Shown: positions 1 to 14,574, numbered from the stretch's first letter. The stretch is 64,000 nt of DNA from Hofstenia miamia (GCA_004352715.1 SCFE01000067.1:662596-726595); one strand, 5' to 3'. Numbers and translations are program-made. The notes: generated by a model not told the origin, from the letters alone.

Positions 1-2327
1 TTAACTGAATTTGTAATAGTAGTCATTTACTTACTTTAGAAAATGGCATAAAAAGTAAATATTTAAGAGTTTCTTTACCAAATTTACTCTTTGCAAAATT
101 AATTTAAATTTCTTATTTTACAAAAAATTACCACCCAGCAATAATAGAAATTGAAAGTTTACTCAGCAAAACTCTGTTTTCTAAAAAGGACAACATTTAA
201 ATATGGCATTTAGAAAAATGCTAAGTAGTGTATGATATTCAAACTATGTTGTAGAAGCAATATATAACTTTTGTAATCGCCGTTCATTAACTCAGAATTA
301 GGAATTGTTTGATATAAAATTTTATTTATAAAGTTCAATGCCCTGTTGGCAAAACTGTAAATTACAATCCAAGAATAAGAAGCGCTGGATTGATATTTAC
401 ATTACGTTAATGTTAGGATATTAGCATATTACATAAATGCAGATTAAGTTAGAGAGAGACAGCTCTTTCTTGAAACGAACTGTAGACATTTCTAAAATTT
501 AGCAACTGTTCAATCTTTTTGCAGATTTTAATGAAAATATCCTATCCATGTAGTTAGTCATTTTAATTCTTGATTAAAATTTGGATTTCTATGCAAAATT
601 ACACTTTAGGGCAAGCATTGATATTCTTTCTTAAAATATGTACATATACATAGATAATCGATTTTGCAAGACCATGTTATTTTGATCCCCGTCCCCAGCA
701 GCATTTTTTACCACAACATAATATGTATTTTACCTAAAATTTGCAAAAATGGTTAATAATATCTGAAATATGTGGTGACCGTTTTTTGCTTTCCGATAGC
801 TGTCTTATGAATAATACTTCAATATAATATGATGTGCATACTTATTAAAATTAATTCTTCCCCCAACTTTTTAATGAACAAATCTTCGAATTCGAATAGC
901 CGAGGAAGTCGGTGGTAAGCTAAATTTCATTATAAAATTGAAAATTTCTTTATGTAGTACCTTTACATAATAAATCTAATTGAATTTTACATTCGTTATA
1001 AAATATATTTTTACTTGAAGAAAACCTGAAAGTAGTCTAAGAATAGTTAAATTTTATGTACACTTGAAATAATCAGTTTTGTATTTGTATTTATTATATG
1101 ATTTATTGCCTAAGCATATTTAAAACATACTATTAATTATGAAAAACTCTTTTCCATAAAAGGCGTTTTCTAAGTATATTTTATCAATTTGATAAGTCAA
1201 GTATTGATTTTTTAATTGCAATTCTTGGAATTAACATGCTTAAGAAATGTATTTTTGCTAGAACGACAACAACCTATGATTCTACTAGGTTTGAGGCAGC
1301 CTTGATTGATTGCCTTTCAGATAGTTTTGACAAGATATTCTGCACAATATATCACTGCATTGTGTCAATAACCACCATATTTTGTTGACACACAACTGTA
1401 TCAAAAGTTGTAAATTAAGTAAACAATGAAGAAATGAAGTGATGCAACCAAGATTGTACTTTGATAATATTACAATGCCAGTCTCAAAAAGTTTGCATGG
1501 AAATATAGATTTGTAATCAATTTTTTTAGAAATTAAGATATGCAGTTAAAACCCGCACAAGTGGGCAAAACAATCTGAAAAATATAATTCAGGAAACTAA
1601 AATTTAATGAATCATTAGATATATATTTACACAATTCCCGTATAAAATTTGTTCCAAATTTTCTAAATTCAAGAGCGTATTTTGGAACCTGGAAATGGGA
1701 ATGCATTCTTATTTCCGTGTAAATAATTTTTGTTAACTAATAAATAAAATATTGAGCCAGTACTCTGTGTTAGTAACGAGTTTGGAATCGTAATATTATT
1801 TGGTTAAAATGGCAATAGACATAGAAATGATAAAAGTTAAATGTACCCAAAAGCGAAATCTCTTAAAGTTTTTGCGGTGGATGAAGGCTGGAAGACCACT
1901 AGTTTAGAATATAATGAAGTTTACATTTTTGGATTGTAATCAATTTACCACAGAATGCTTACGCTTTGAAGTGATTTTACTGATTCGATTTTCTTAACTA
2001 ATGGAAAAATTCAATTTTAACTCCAATGTGAACGCATATACTGATGACAATGGTGTTGGTAATTTAATAAAATTTATAATTGTTCAATCGGAGGAGTTAC
2101 TAGCCATTTATTTTTAAATGCTGCGATGAATTCCAATTGGGAAATTCATTAAAAAACTAGTTCTAGGATACTTTCGTAATAAATGGCACTTATTATTCAG
2201 TTTAATTAGAACAAAATGCAAATTATAATGAGTTAATAGCTCTATCAAATTTAAGTGGTCCTCATGTGCTACTGTAAAATAAAATATTTCTAATGTTCTG
2301 ACTCATTAACAGTATGTGCTTACTTAT
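1..2327. other. AT-rich DNA, nothing recognised
   Basis: Strongly AT-rich sequence with stops in all frames and no open frame above about 60 codons. I see no motif, RNA gene or clear repeat. Confidence 0.6.
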
Positions 2328-2330
2328 ATA

Positions 2331-2365
<35 letters not shown>

Positions 2366-2467
2366 NNNNNNNNNNNNNNNNNNNNNNNNNNNNNNNNNNN
2401 NNNNNNNNNNNNNNNNNNNNNNNNNNNNNNNNNNNNNNNNNNNNNNNNNNNNNNNNNNNNNNNNNNN

Positions 2468-2499
<32 letters not shown>

Positions 2500-2500
2500 A
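2328..2500. repeat. (AT)n microsatellite with gap
   Basis: Alternating AT with occasional G or C interruptions, broken by a 102-N gap at 2366-2467. The true length is unknown. Confidence 0.95.
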
Positions 2501-5500
2501 TTAGCATTCAATAATTCCATGATATGTCTCTTAAACTGTCAACATTTGGTAGAAACCCAAAAAATTTCAAATTCTACTTTTGAAGAAGTGTCAAAAATTT
2601 TAAAATTACAGATTTTTAGTGAGATTTTAAAAAGAAATACGATTAAAATGTTACAAAATTCTCGTGTTTGCAATTAAGAACAGATTTAAAATCTTGAGGT
2701 TTTGTCTAAAAAGTAAAAGTAAAAAGTTTATTCGATTGTTAAGGAAATTTTCAAAATTGAAATTCCTTCTTGCAAAATTGGTATATATTTTGGACAAAAA
2801 CGCATGCTTATGAAAAAATTAAAATTGTACCCACAATGTACCATATAGCCTCAGAATTTCTCAATGTTGAATATTTATAGATTCAAAAAATTTTACTATA
2901 TTTTGGAGCTGAAGAACATGAAATACTTTTGTCATACCAATGAATAAACGTTAGCTGTAAGTTAAATTACAAAACCTACATTGGACTTCATTAACGTTAT
3001 TTTTTGAGAACTATGCATGTAAATACCTGAATAAAATCTCACATTCCTGGTTTATACTAAAAAAATTAACCAGCAATTCTTACAAATAGTAGAAAAAATA
3101 TTTTAACACCTCAATTTTTCTGTTCATTAAGCCATTTAGAAATCATTGCAGACTATAGTAGGAGGTCTTCTGACCATTTTACTACTAACTTCATTCATTT
3201 CATTCAAAAGCACAATGCGTATTCTAGACAGCAAATCAATAAATTTCTCTCTTGTGGATGTGAACTTAAGAATGGATGCATAAAAGGAAATGCCTTAACA
3301 ATTTCCTCTTGCTAATTGATGCCTGGCAACCAGTTCAATTTTTATTCCAAAGTAAACAATTCTTAAATAAATGAATTACATTAAAAATACATGAACGCAT
3401 TGAACAAATTTCAATTGACTTACAAATTTGACAACCCAATAGTCGCTTCTACGAATATGTCTTAAAAGCCCACGAATTTTATATTTATTGTAACTTAAAT
3501 ACTAAGCAATGAGGTATAAGCCTCGAAATGTATAATTTTTTGCATTTCAATAGCTATTCTTAAGCACATTAAGCAACCACACTAGCTTACACGCCCATTT
3601 CTTATGGTTATAGACGTTTTCAAAAAGGGTCTTAAAGCAAGTGTCATTAGTGTAGGGAATTTGAGTGCTGTTTTGCAATAACACTCATTTAAAATAGAAA
3701 TATGAATGCTAATGCAATATCAATTAAAAAATTTCTTAGAACATAAAATAAAATTTGACATCAAACACAAATTTCAAAGGTATAGATCGCACCAATGGTG
3801 ACTAATACATCTTTCTGAGAAGAAAAAGTGAAGGGAAATTGCATCGCTAGCAGCCTAGCAAAGTAGTGGAACTCAGCTAAGTATCATGAAATCATCATTA
3901 CTTTCTTTAAATAAATGCGTAACATACCACGCTTTGATTTATGATCTGAAATAAATTAGATGACGTTTTATATATACACAAAATTTTTTCATCTACATAC
4001 AATTCTAACTTGAAATGTAAAACGAGCACGATTATTTTTTACAATTTTACCTTTATGTTTGTGAATGTTATTTCCAGTTTACACGATTTTAATTTGAAGA
4101 AAGTAATCTACAAATTTAATCTCGCAATATCAGTACCCCTTTGCCTACATAAAACTGAAAATATTTTCTTTGGAAATTCTTGTCATATAATCAGAGCTTT
4201 GATTTTAAGACGTAATATATATATTAAAGCCACGTGTTAAAATTGATTTTATTTAGATTTTCTTAATACAATTAGAGAATATATTACATTGGAGAACTTC
4301 AATTTTCTTGGATTGTAAGAAATTTATAATCTATTTAATATTTCAAGTATTTTGTAATCTCCCTAATGCAAATGATGCACTCTAATATAATGCTCTTAGG
4401 AAACCAATCAGATTTGAAAAAACTAAATGTTTTTTCTGTATGCTCATAGCTGCCAAATGTTAATGATTCAATTTTGGTCCAATGTCTAAACCTGAAATGG
4501 TAGCATCCACTAATTGCATATGTTCAGACAGCAATGGACCAATGAAAATGCTGCTTAATAAATAAGCAGTATGATGTGAAAATTCAAACAAAATTCCTAT
4601 TTTAAACTTATGAAATGTTAGATTATAGAATAAAGCAAAAATCAGGTAACTGAGCTGTTAGTGTACCATAAAATTGGTGAAACAATAAAAAAATACTATA
4701 TCATCGGTGTGTGGGACAATAAAAATTATAGACATGCTTGCATCTGATATCAAATTTTAAGAGCAATGGTAATTCTAAATATAGTCCTCATCAGTTCTAA
4801 AGGATGATATCCTGTTAAAGATATATTAACACTAATTCTAATTTTGAAAATAGATATTGTATGGATTGCAAAACAATTGATTCATAAACAATAATAGCTT
4901 TATCGATAATTGAAATTCAAAATGCGCATCCCAGTGGAAATTTTTATAGAAATCATGAATGGCAAGGTTAACCTCAATGGGGTTGTTACACTCCAATGAA
5001 GGTGAGATTAAACGATGTTTATATGCATGTTTCTATATTGTTTGGTTGATAGTTGAAAGTCCTTCGGGTATATGCTATCAGTTGCTAAACTGAATTACAA
5101 AGGATTTGTAAGAAATATATTACATTATTAAATTATATAGAATAGTACATTTATAATATGCACGAGCTTTCAGTATTGTCAAGGATAAACATTGAATTTA
5201 TCATCGAGTTTAGGAGTAAAGTTTTGAGCAGAATATAAATGCAAATGATGCAATTAACATTTCTGTGCAATAGAAAATTATTCCGATTTAAAATAAATTC
5301 CTGACAGCTTCACAAAGAGTGAAAAATCAGCTCAAATGTCATCTGTTAATGTATTTGATTCATTGCAAGATTTTCACAAAAATGAGTATACAATGCGAAT
5401 ATATTCAAATCCCATCAACCTCCAAAAGATAGACGGTGTCGAAAATTGCTATATTTCACGATAATTTCTGTGTGGCTGTTTTTAGAATTTTAATTGTTAG

Positions 5501-7404
5501 CTATTTCAAAATCCGATCAAAGTGCCTACGCGACAGACAATTAGCGATAAATCCATCAAAGGTTAATACTAAAGTGAGAAAATTAATAAATAGAATCATA
5601 TGCAGAAGGTGGTCTAAATTGAATACTAAGTTAGCATATAGTTACAATGCCTTTCATATGTCTTAGATTAAAAATATTGTTGAATTTATTGCTTATTAAA
5701 ATAGCCATATATAGGATTGTATATTCATATAATTATGATAATGAGAACCATAGTAAGTAAGTTTTAATATCCCAAATTACTGATGTTTTTTCAAAGAAGA
5801 TAAAAAACCAAATAGAAATAATTTAGAAATATATTAGTATGTATAAACTCAATGTGAATTGCCTGCGTCGCCAATGATGCTGGGGAAATATAATGTCGAA
5901 TTGCACTTGATAAATGTTTTGTATGTTTTAAGTGTGGAAGCTGTACACAAGACTTGTGAATTTAAACACTTCTGACAATTTTATGTTGTATTGTGAAATC
6001 TATACTTGTAGCATTTATTTTAATTGGCATATTAGCAAAAAAAGATAAATCAAAATTCTGTAATGCGCATTTGACTATTTTGGAGAGACATTTATGAAAC
6101 GCTCGACGTAATCGCGTGTTTCTGATGTGACTTGCCATTTACCTGATATCGATTAAAACAGCGTCATTTATTTCGATATCACATTTGCCTATATGATGGA
6201 AATGGAGCAGCAAAGCTGATATGCTTTGGGTATTATCTGCATTTTTAAATGTACAGTACTTTCCCCGAGTATTTCTGACAATATGCATAGCAGCTAATTG
6301 AGAGGTAATTTACGTTTAAAGAATCAAGAAAATCATTTCAAAGGATATATTTGGTGCGCTGTGGACAATATACTGGCATTATTAAAATCACGACTATGAT
6401 ACAAAGCCTCCAAAGACGTTTGTAGATAAATAACAATTATATACACATATTATTCATTAAAAAATTACTTTTTCACTTTTGTTTACAAAGGTTTAAATAT
6501 TAATAACAGCTGCAAGACACGAAAGAAAGCAAATTGATTACACTTAAAGTATCCATCACGAACTACTTTATTGCATGCATTTAATTAAATTGTGTCTTAT
6601 GCAATATTGACTTTCGAAATTAGAAATTACAGAATAAATTAGCATGGCATTACATAATTCTTATAATTTTGGATATTTGAATAAAAATAGGTCCTTCCTG
6701 TCATAGGTGTAGTTCTCTGAGATGAATTGTGGATGGGGTGGTGAGAAAGCAACTGCAAAACAGAATTGGGTTTGGAATTAATGTCTTGCATATCCTTAAG
6801 AATGAAAATCTATCTAGAAATAAAAATATTTGAAAATAATTCACATTTTAACTTCAAATTGTGTCGAAATTTGGAAAATTTATTAATAGTGTTCCATTTT
6901 TTTTAATATAGACGTCTAGTATTAATAGAGATCTGGCAGTTCATATATCGCTATCATTTCGTAAACTATGATTTGCTAAGAAAGATTATTGAAATTTCTA
7001 ATAAAATTACATTTAGATATCTAGCATAAAAGATTCATGTTTTGATTTGTATGATAAAATGTTTGTAGTCACACCTAAATAATTTGCATTTATATATAAT
7101 ATATGTATACATAAAAACATACAATTGTTGTTAGGAAAATTGCATTAACGCAGTAAGGAGAAAAATACAGCCATTGCTAAAAATGTTAAAATGAACAATA
7201 GAAATACAGTCTTGACAGAAATGAATGCACATAAATGCTAGAGCGCAACAGAAAAAGAAATATATGACCAGAAATGAATACTTTAATTTCTATGAGTGTG
7301 TATTTGGAGTAAGTTACTAACATTTAAAATGCTCATACAAGATATTTAAAAGAAACCTGCGTGAAATTCTATGATTCTATTATTACTGTTTCTAAAAATA
7401 GGAC

Positions 7405-7406
<2 letters not shown>
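2501..7406. other. AT-rich DNA, nothing recognised
   Basis: No coding region, RNA gene or transposon end could be supported. Short frames such as 4010-4240 and 5436-5666 have low-complexity composition and no recognisable motif. Confidence 0.55.
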
Positions 7407-7456
<50 letters not shown>

Positions 7457-7476
7457 AACATATATGTGTATACAAG
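7407..7476. repeat. (AT)n microsatellite
   Basis: About 50 bases of nearly perfect AT followed by a degenerate AT/GT tail. Confidence 0.95.
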
Positions 7477-10219
7477 TTTGATAAGATCATGCGATCTCTA
7501 TCGTGTCCAGTTTAACTGAATTGTAGCAGAGCCTCATAAAAGATGCAAAATTGCTATTATGAGACTACTGAATTTTGAAAGGGATTTCACAGGAAACAAT
7601 CTTGGAAATTCATATTGATCAAATTTATTTCAAGAACGTTAGTAATTCAGTGAAACATTCCTCTTCATCATCCACTGCAGTTTATATGTCAATTGATTAA
7701 GATTAAAAAGTTGCTCATTTGCAAGTGCAGTTGCGGCAAATAATCGCCGATGGACGCTCGGTGAAACTTAAGCATAGAAAAAATAAATAAAGGCAGAACT
7801 TTTCTTCAAAACATGTTTCTCATATAGCTAAATTTGAATGAAGTACATCTCCAGAGATAAATCTACATTTAGTAATCTCTAATTGACGAAGAAATATCGG
7901 TTTTTACAGGGTAATGTCAACAACAAGTTTTGTTTTTGATGGAAGAAACCTACATTCGCTATGTGCGCTTCTAGTATTCAAGGATAACTTTTGTATCATG
8001 TAAAAGAGAAGTTCATGTATTTTGTAGCATTCAAAATTGGTGTTTTGAAGTGTGACTTTCTTCATTTTTTAGATTACTATGATTAAAATTAATGAAATTC
8101 AATTGATTAATATTTTTAAAAAATACTTCTACATAATTAAACATTTTTATTAAAATGATTTAAGTTAAAACATAGTTATTGTTTTTCATACTATTGCATA
8201 TTGATAAGATTTTAGCACTAGATATTCTTCATAAAAAGGTGTCCTATATAGCACACCTTGCTGGGCATTTATGTTTTAGAAAAAGCTCGGCAAATTTAGT
8301 GTTAAGTGAATATAGAAAATGCTAAATTCACATCTATGAAGATTATATAATCATAAAATCTCGATTGAGCATCTATTGAATATTTTTATAATAATACTGA
8401 TAAGCCTGAAAACACTTAGTTCTATTAATGTAGAATCATTCTGATTCTATTTTAATGATGGCAAACAACATAGTTTCGGTTTTTCTCTCTACGTTAAGTG
8501 TATACATAGATAGGTTTAACAAAGCCTCAACGTTCTCTACATATTATCCCACATTTGCGATCTCTAGGCATATCAAAGCGATTGAAAACCGGCTAAATTG
8601 CATGCCATTAATGGCGAAATATAATAAAGAAGACACAATAACGGCCATAAATGATTATTTAAAATGCAGTTGAAAAATAGCTGCCAAAATATTGCTGATC
8701 ACTGAATTGCATTTCACTAGCTAGAAGAAACGTTCTAAACATGTGCAATCATTGCAAATTCTTAAGAAATATATTTCAAAAAATATTATTTCATGTTATC
8801 ATTGATGTATTCACCTTAGGAATGGAACACGATAGGAACACATACTTATAGTGTTATAGGTCAGAGTTGTAAATGGCCTGAGTTGGGCCGGGCCTAATGT
8901 ATTTTATATATTAGCGTCCGTGTAATAATAGCAATTGCAATTCATTAGATAAGTAACAGAAATCAATATTATGCAATCCCACTGAAATATATAGTCCCAG
9001 GAAAACCTATGAGAGTTCATATTCTTGCAGATTTATATTTTTTGAAGTGCTACGATAGAAAACAGAACCACGTATGACGAAGTAAGGTGGTTCTGGCCAG
9101 GGCCACCAGAAGGGCGGTCGCAATTGGCTATAGCCTGAAGAAGACGAAACCACAGTAAGGATAGTCAATGGACTTAAGTAAGAAATAATTCCTTTGAGTA
9201 CATTTTTCATAAATGCAATTATAAAAATAGTCTCTAGAATTGAATTTATCATGGTGTAATTGGGCTTAAAAGATGTAGATATCTAAATTGTAATCTGAGG
9301 TTAACATGGTGCAATATTTATATAAAGTTGCTTAAAATTTCTAAAGCTAATGTATTTTTATTAGTATTTAAGAAGAGAGACGAGTTGATGAAGTATTTGA
9401 AATGTTAAGCAGCTTTTACAATATTGTCTCTAGGACAACCTTTCAGTGAGCTCATACGAGGCAAATGCTACAGTGAACATAAAATTAATGACCACTCATA
9501 GTCACATAAGGTCAAATTACTACGCACTAACAGATAGAATAGTTGATGTTTTAGTGCCCTTGAAAGTGATTGACGTTGATAAAACTAACTGTTACTATCA
9601 CTTAGCTGGGAAAACACTTAGCAATTGGAAGCAAATTAAAATGACTGTTCATGTAACGTAATTAATTTCTTCAAAAACATTACACGTACATAGTACAACT
9701 TAAAAATACAATTTCGGATATTAGCACCATGTAAATTGCCACCAATTAAAACTTTTAAATTACTGCAGAAAATTGAAAATTGAAATTCATGCAATTATTT
9801 TTTTAATAAGTTTAACAACTCGAGAAATAACTGTCATGGAACTGCTGTATAAACATTATTTAAATTTATAGATGGACTTTTAAATATTTTTCAAAATTTG
9901 TATCATGTTGTGCTGTGATTCAAATATATGCACTTATAGTAATTGTTTCATACCATTTTAGTTCTTAATTGTAAATAATTACCTCGTGCTGTTGTATTTG
10001 TGTTATTTTACGTTGCATTAGAATTGTGCCGAATGTATATTAGTGATTCAGTCTTTGATTTTTTTAAATGTCTTTGAACCTAAAATATAGGCAGATTTTA
10101 AATCCGAATACTAAAAAAAACAATTTGGTAAACGTCCAAATCTTAGATTAAGGATGTGAGATTCCAGATACACGACAATAATTTAAATAATTTAAGTGCC
10201 TGCCTAAATTTATTTAATA
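7477..10219. other. Mostly unassigned AT-rich DNA
   Basis: No gene recognised. It contains one GC-rich island (8862-8905, listed separately) and a short GC-rich patch near 9085-9130 that I cannot assign. The small frames at 8455-8673 and 9446-9661 have no recognisable features. Confidence 0.5.
8862..8905. mobile_element. Possible hAT-like terminus
   Basis: A GC-rich island that starts CAGAGTTGTAAATGGCC and carries GGGCCGGGCC just inside. This resembles hAT-family termini (CAG followed by a G/C-rich subterminal region) and the layout of the better supported element at 41356-41793. No partner terminus or target duplication was found, so it may be a solo fragment. Confidence 0.3.
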
Positions 10220-10220
10220 C

Positions 10221-10491
10221 ATATATATATATATATATATATATANNNNNNNNNNNNNNNNNNNNNNNNNNNNNNNNNNNNNNNNNNNNNNNNNNNNNNN
10301 NNNNNNNNNNNNNNNNNNNNNNNNNNNNNNNNNNNNNNNNNNNNNNNNNNNNNNNNNNNNNNNNNNNNNNNNNNNNNNNNNNNNNNNNNNNNNNNNNNNN
10401 NNNNNNNNNNNNNNNNNNNNNNNNNNNNNNNNNNNNNNNNNNNNNNNNNNNNNNNNNNNNNNATATATATATATATATATATATATATATC
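10221..10491. repeat. (AT)n microsatellite with gap
   Basis: AT runs on both sides of a 217-N gap (10246-10462). Confidence 0.95.
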
Positions 10492-10501
10492 ATAGATGGA
10501 C

Positions 10502-10594
10502 GCGGGTGTAATTTTCTACAATCCATTGCACCGCGCTCGCAGTGAGTGGGCCCGCAACTGCAGTGCAGCTGTTAATTAGAAAAATTCACCCGCA
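10502..10594. repeat. GC-rich inverted repeat (MITE-like)
   Basis: GCGGGTGTAATTTTCT on the left is matched by an imperfect reverse complement near 10579-10594 (14 of 16 positions). The interior holds iterated CCGC/CCCGC motifs. It directly follows an (AT)n run. Probably a small fold-back element or the subterminal part of a hAT-type MITE. Confidence 0.45.
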
Positions 10595-10824
10595 TTCGCA
10601 ACACACCCGCAAATTTTTAAATGTCGCCTGTCGATTGCAAAACCACATCACATGCATTGACTATTATGACAATATGTCCTATAGGCCTACTCCCTACAGA
10701 GTCATTATACTTTTCGTTTACAGAATTAAAACATGGCTCTTGTAAAATAGTGGATAACAAACACAGTAGTTAAACGAATTAATTTGATATTATAAGCCAA
10801 AAAATTTAAATCACTGAAATGACT

Positions 10825-10858
<34 letters not shown>

Positions 10859-13240
10859 TTTCTGCAATATGGACGTCTTTAGATCCTAAAGAATTAAAAT
10901 ATGTTAATTATTAAATGCTCTTTAGTGATATCTATTTGAAAATTATATTTTTAGTTATTCATTTACGTCAATAGATTTAAATGCGCAAGCACATCGTATT
11001 ATTTAGACAAAGATTTAGGATATGTAGCTATTAACCCACATCTGTGAATTCAAATGCTTTTAAAGTTTAACAAAAAGAAAAACTTTTTGAGATTGCAATT
11101 CTATTAAAAGTATCCTAGTTTTTATTTAGGGGAGCACATTTTCATTATAATCTAAAGAACCATCTCACACTTCCTTGATTCTTTGCAAAGGAAAATTCAT
11201 TTTTTAAACGATGCATCATTTTATAAATAACAAACCAATTTCATTGTTCATTAGTGACAATTAAAGCTGTTTACATGGCTTTTCAAATCATATTGCAAGA
11301 TGAAGTCATTGAGCACATTTATTGTCAAACAAGTACAAAAGTTTTCACAAACAAAGTTCCTTGTTTGCGTAAATTTCGATTAATGCCTAAAATAGGAGAT
11401 AACCGAAGTTTCACTGGAAAACTTCTATTTTGATTAAGATATCATTTAAAAATTAGTTTTAAAAGGTTAGCTATTTAGTCCAGATATTTTGATCGTGTAC
11501 TGAATTTTCAAGATTTCATTTATAAATATTCCATATTTAGCCTATTCTCAATGATTTATAGTAAAATTTTGAAAATATTTTCAATAAATTCTTTTAAAAT
11601 GTTCAATAAATAATTCACTACAGCATTTTTCAAAATTATTTTCTTCCAAGTGTGAAGACAAATTAAAATTTTCGATGGAATATTTATTAGTAATTAACCA
11701 CAGCAGTATGTGCGGAGCTAATTGGTTAAACGAAGACAGAATCTTTGACAGTTTTATGTAAACGAAGGACTGTATAAAAACCATACCCTGCAAAGTCTTC
11801 CTAGAGAGACTTGAGGAATCTTAAATTCAAAAACAAATGGGATTTTTGAAAACGCATTGTAAATCCCTTTAACCAATGCATAGAAAAGCAAATAATATTT
11901 TGTATGAATTTTATTTAATTTTATATCAATTGTCTCAAAAATAGTGAAAATTTATTTTAATTGAGCAATATATAAATTAATGTTAAAACTAGTTTGAAAT
12001 TACTTTCATTTTTACAAATCCAATAGACTACATTCAACATGGAGTACTCTACCGTTCCTAATATCATTGCAAAAATAGGCGTTGAAAATATCTTTTACTA
12101 ATGCAAAGAAAACTGCAATTATTGTACGAAATGTTTTTTAATAATCTCCTCTGAATTTAATCAATTCTACATACCTTATTCGTCTTATAATTGCTTTAAA
12201 GTTCAGTGTCACTGGCATGTTGACTTTGGTGTAAAAACCAAGCAGACATGCGCCTAATTGATAATAACTGGTTAGCAGCAGGTATTCCTCTTTTACAATC
12301 CTTTACTCAAAATAATTATTTTTCGTAAAATTAATGTATTTTGAATATTTCTTTGTTTAGAGCTTCATTATTTAAAATTTTATTAAGGTTACTGTTTGTT
12401 AAAACTGGTTAAACATTTGAAAAATTGTATTACAGAGTTTAGAAGTATTGAATTTTACACCATTCAATTCATCCAAGAAGAGGAAATCAAAGAAAGTGGT
12501 TTGGACGACGTATGACATAAGAATTAGCTTGTTTCTACAAAATTTTATATCAAAAATAAAATTGATATATTAAAAATCTGAAATTATAGGCAATAGGAGA
12601 AAAATGAATGGAGTGAAGAACGAAGCATCCAAAAACTGAACAAAAAATTAAAAATTAAGGCAATGTATTATTTAAATGCATGTTTAAAAAGAATTTATTT
12701 TACGCTTTTAGCGCATATTTAAATATGCATCGTCACAACAAGAATGCTTTCAGAGACCCAAATATTAAAATTCATAGAGAACTATTATTTCCAACGTGCT
12801 AAGTCTCAATATCATAGTGATATCTATCATTACCTCCTACAATTAATGTAATAGAACATTTGAGATTATACCTTTGAACTTATATTAGAATTTACATCAC
12901 TCTATAAGTAAAAAAATTAAACGGACCGTTTTTCAAAACTTTAAATGTGAAAACATATTCATAATCGCAGCATTTTTCTCAGCGAAAACGACCATCATGT
13001 TTCATTTCTTAACTACAACACATTTAAACAGAATGACTTAGTAGAATAATACTCCAATATTTAACTTATTGAGTGATATATTAGAAAATCTGTTATGCAA
13101 AACGTCAAATGAATTTAATAAATTAGACAAAAGAGTGTTAGGTCATGCTATATGGTATAAGAAACTCTCAAATATCAATGGAAGCTTTCTTGTGTTATAA
13201 AGCACACATAATACTAAAGTTGAGATGCATACACAATATC
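10595..13240. other. AT-rich DNA, nothing recognised
   Basis: Only an (AT)n run at 10829-10855 stands out. There is no coding region or transposon signature. Confidence 0.55.
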
Positions 13241-13263
13241 TCTCCATTATATATATATATATN

Positions 13264-13592
13264 GCTATGTGGAGGTTTTGGAAACCGTGGTCAAGCTTTG
13301 GTTAGAGAGGGTGGCTTTTGGAAGACCATATGTGTGCCAGCAAGATTAGGCACCCTGACATACCTCAAGGAAAACTTGTAAATGGTTGACAAAGAATTTT
13401 AATAACTTCACTAGCCCAGATGTATGACCCTCTAACTCCCCGGATTGCAATCCAATGGATAATTTTTGTGATACCGTTGAGAAAGACATCAACCACATTT
13501 TGTATTTGATCAATAAATTTATTTTCATAGAGATATTTCTATATCTAAACTCAGAAAAAATCCTTGAAATTGTTGCCTGAAATAATTGCACC

Positions 13593-13597
<5 letters not shown>
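13264..13597 (+). pseudogene. Inverted copy of mariner transposase 3' part
   Basis: This segment is, as far as I can compare by eye, the exact reverse complement of 13665-13998, so here the transposase reads on the plus strand. It covers the catalytic second Asp (QQD), the third Asp (NPMD context) and the C-terminus, and has the same stop codons as the other arm. It starts immediately after a single N at 13263, and the AATATCTCTCCATTATAT stretch before it recurs at 13623-13640. An inverted assembly duplication is more likely than a real palindrome; see findings. Confidence 0.8.
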
Positions 13598-13628
<31 letters not shown>

Positions 13629-13634
13629 CTCTCC

Positions 13635-13666
<32 letters not shown>
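13597..13666. repeat. (AT)n runs at centre of palindrome
   Basis: Two AT runs (13597-13624 and 13637-13664) separated by ATATCTCTCCATT. They lie at the axis between the two inverted mariner arms. Confidence 0.9.
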
Positions 13667-13668
<2 letters not shown>

Positions 13669-14574
13669 GGTGCAATTATTTCAGGCAACAATTTCAAGGA
13701 TTTTTTCTGAGTTTAGATATAGAAATATCTCTATGAAAATAAATTTATTGATCAAATACAAAATGTGGTTGATGTCTTTCTCAACGGTATCACAAAAATT
13801 ATCCATTGGATTGCAATCCGGGGAGTTAGAGGGTCATACATCTGGGCTAGTGAAGTTATTAAAATTCTTTGTCAACCATTTACAAGTTTTCCTTGAGGTA
13901 TGTCAGGGTGCCTAATCTTGCTGGCACACATATGGTCTTCCAAAAGCCACCCTCTCTAACCAAAGCTTGACCACGGTTTCCAAAACCTCCACATAGCTAT
14001 CCGAATTGAGCCTGAGCCCCTTTTTAAAGATGTGAGGTGACATGACATCAACCTCGCTAGAAACGCAACCAAAGACCACAACATTTTTAGGAAATTTAGT
14101 CTTCATGATACGTGAAATCTCTTTTGCATTGTAGGCTAGCCGTCTGTTATAAATGAGTGTTGTGCAGCTGGTCTTGACAAAAGCTTTTTTCATCAGAGAA
14201 GAACCGGATTGTTCCTGGTTCAGATGGGTGTTTCACCTTGTTCAAAAATTTCTTAGCCTTTATCGGACGCCTTGATCCGACCTGTTCTGTGAGAAGTTGC
14301 CCTTTACGTCTCTTGTATGAATGGTAGCAAAGTTCCTTATTCTACACGCCACAGCCTCGTAGTCTCCATTTCAGTTCTTTATTTCATGTCTTATTGCTTT
14401 TACGGTGTTCAGTGAGCATTGTGCAGCTGTCTTGATTGCAGAATTGTGATTACCGGCACGAATCATCATAATGCAGACTACCCTTTTCCAATATTCAGGT
14501 GGCCTCCACTTGTCTTTCTTTGTTGCCTTTGGCATTTTGACACCACTGAGTTTAGGCTTCATAATGGCATTCAC
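13665..14574 (-). pseudogene. mariner-type DD37D transposase, degenerate
   Basis: A Tc1/mariner-superfamily transposase read on the minus strand from an ATG at 14572-14574. The N-terminal part has a helix-turn-helix region (IRAGNHNSAIKTAAQCSLNT). Then come the first catalytic Asp (FFSDEK, near 14190), a VFGCVSSE block, the second Asp (PYVCQQD, near 13915) and the third Asp (SPDCNPMD). There are 37 residues between the second and third Asp, which defines DD37D (maT-like) elements. It is dead: a frameshift near 14150, in-frame stops right after QQD and in the PDVWP-like segment, and a stop after the HTH part. The 3' end runs into (AT)n, and I could not define both terminal inverted repeats. Confidence 0.88.

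Noticed and set aside
2262-2520. Frames of repeated Ile-Tyr across the first microsatellite
   Set aside because: They are translations of (AT)n and N runs; the same applies near 10143-10545, 32956-34105 and 63643-63950.
13145-13381. 78-codon plus-strand frame
   Set aside because: It spans an (AT)n run and a single-N join into the inverted mariner arm; it is an artefact of the junction.
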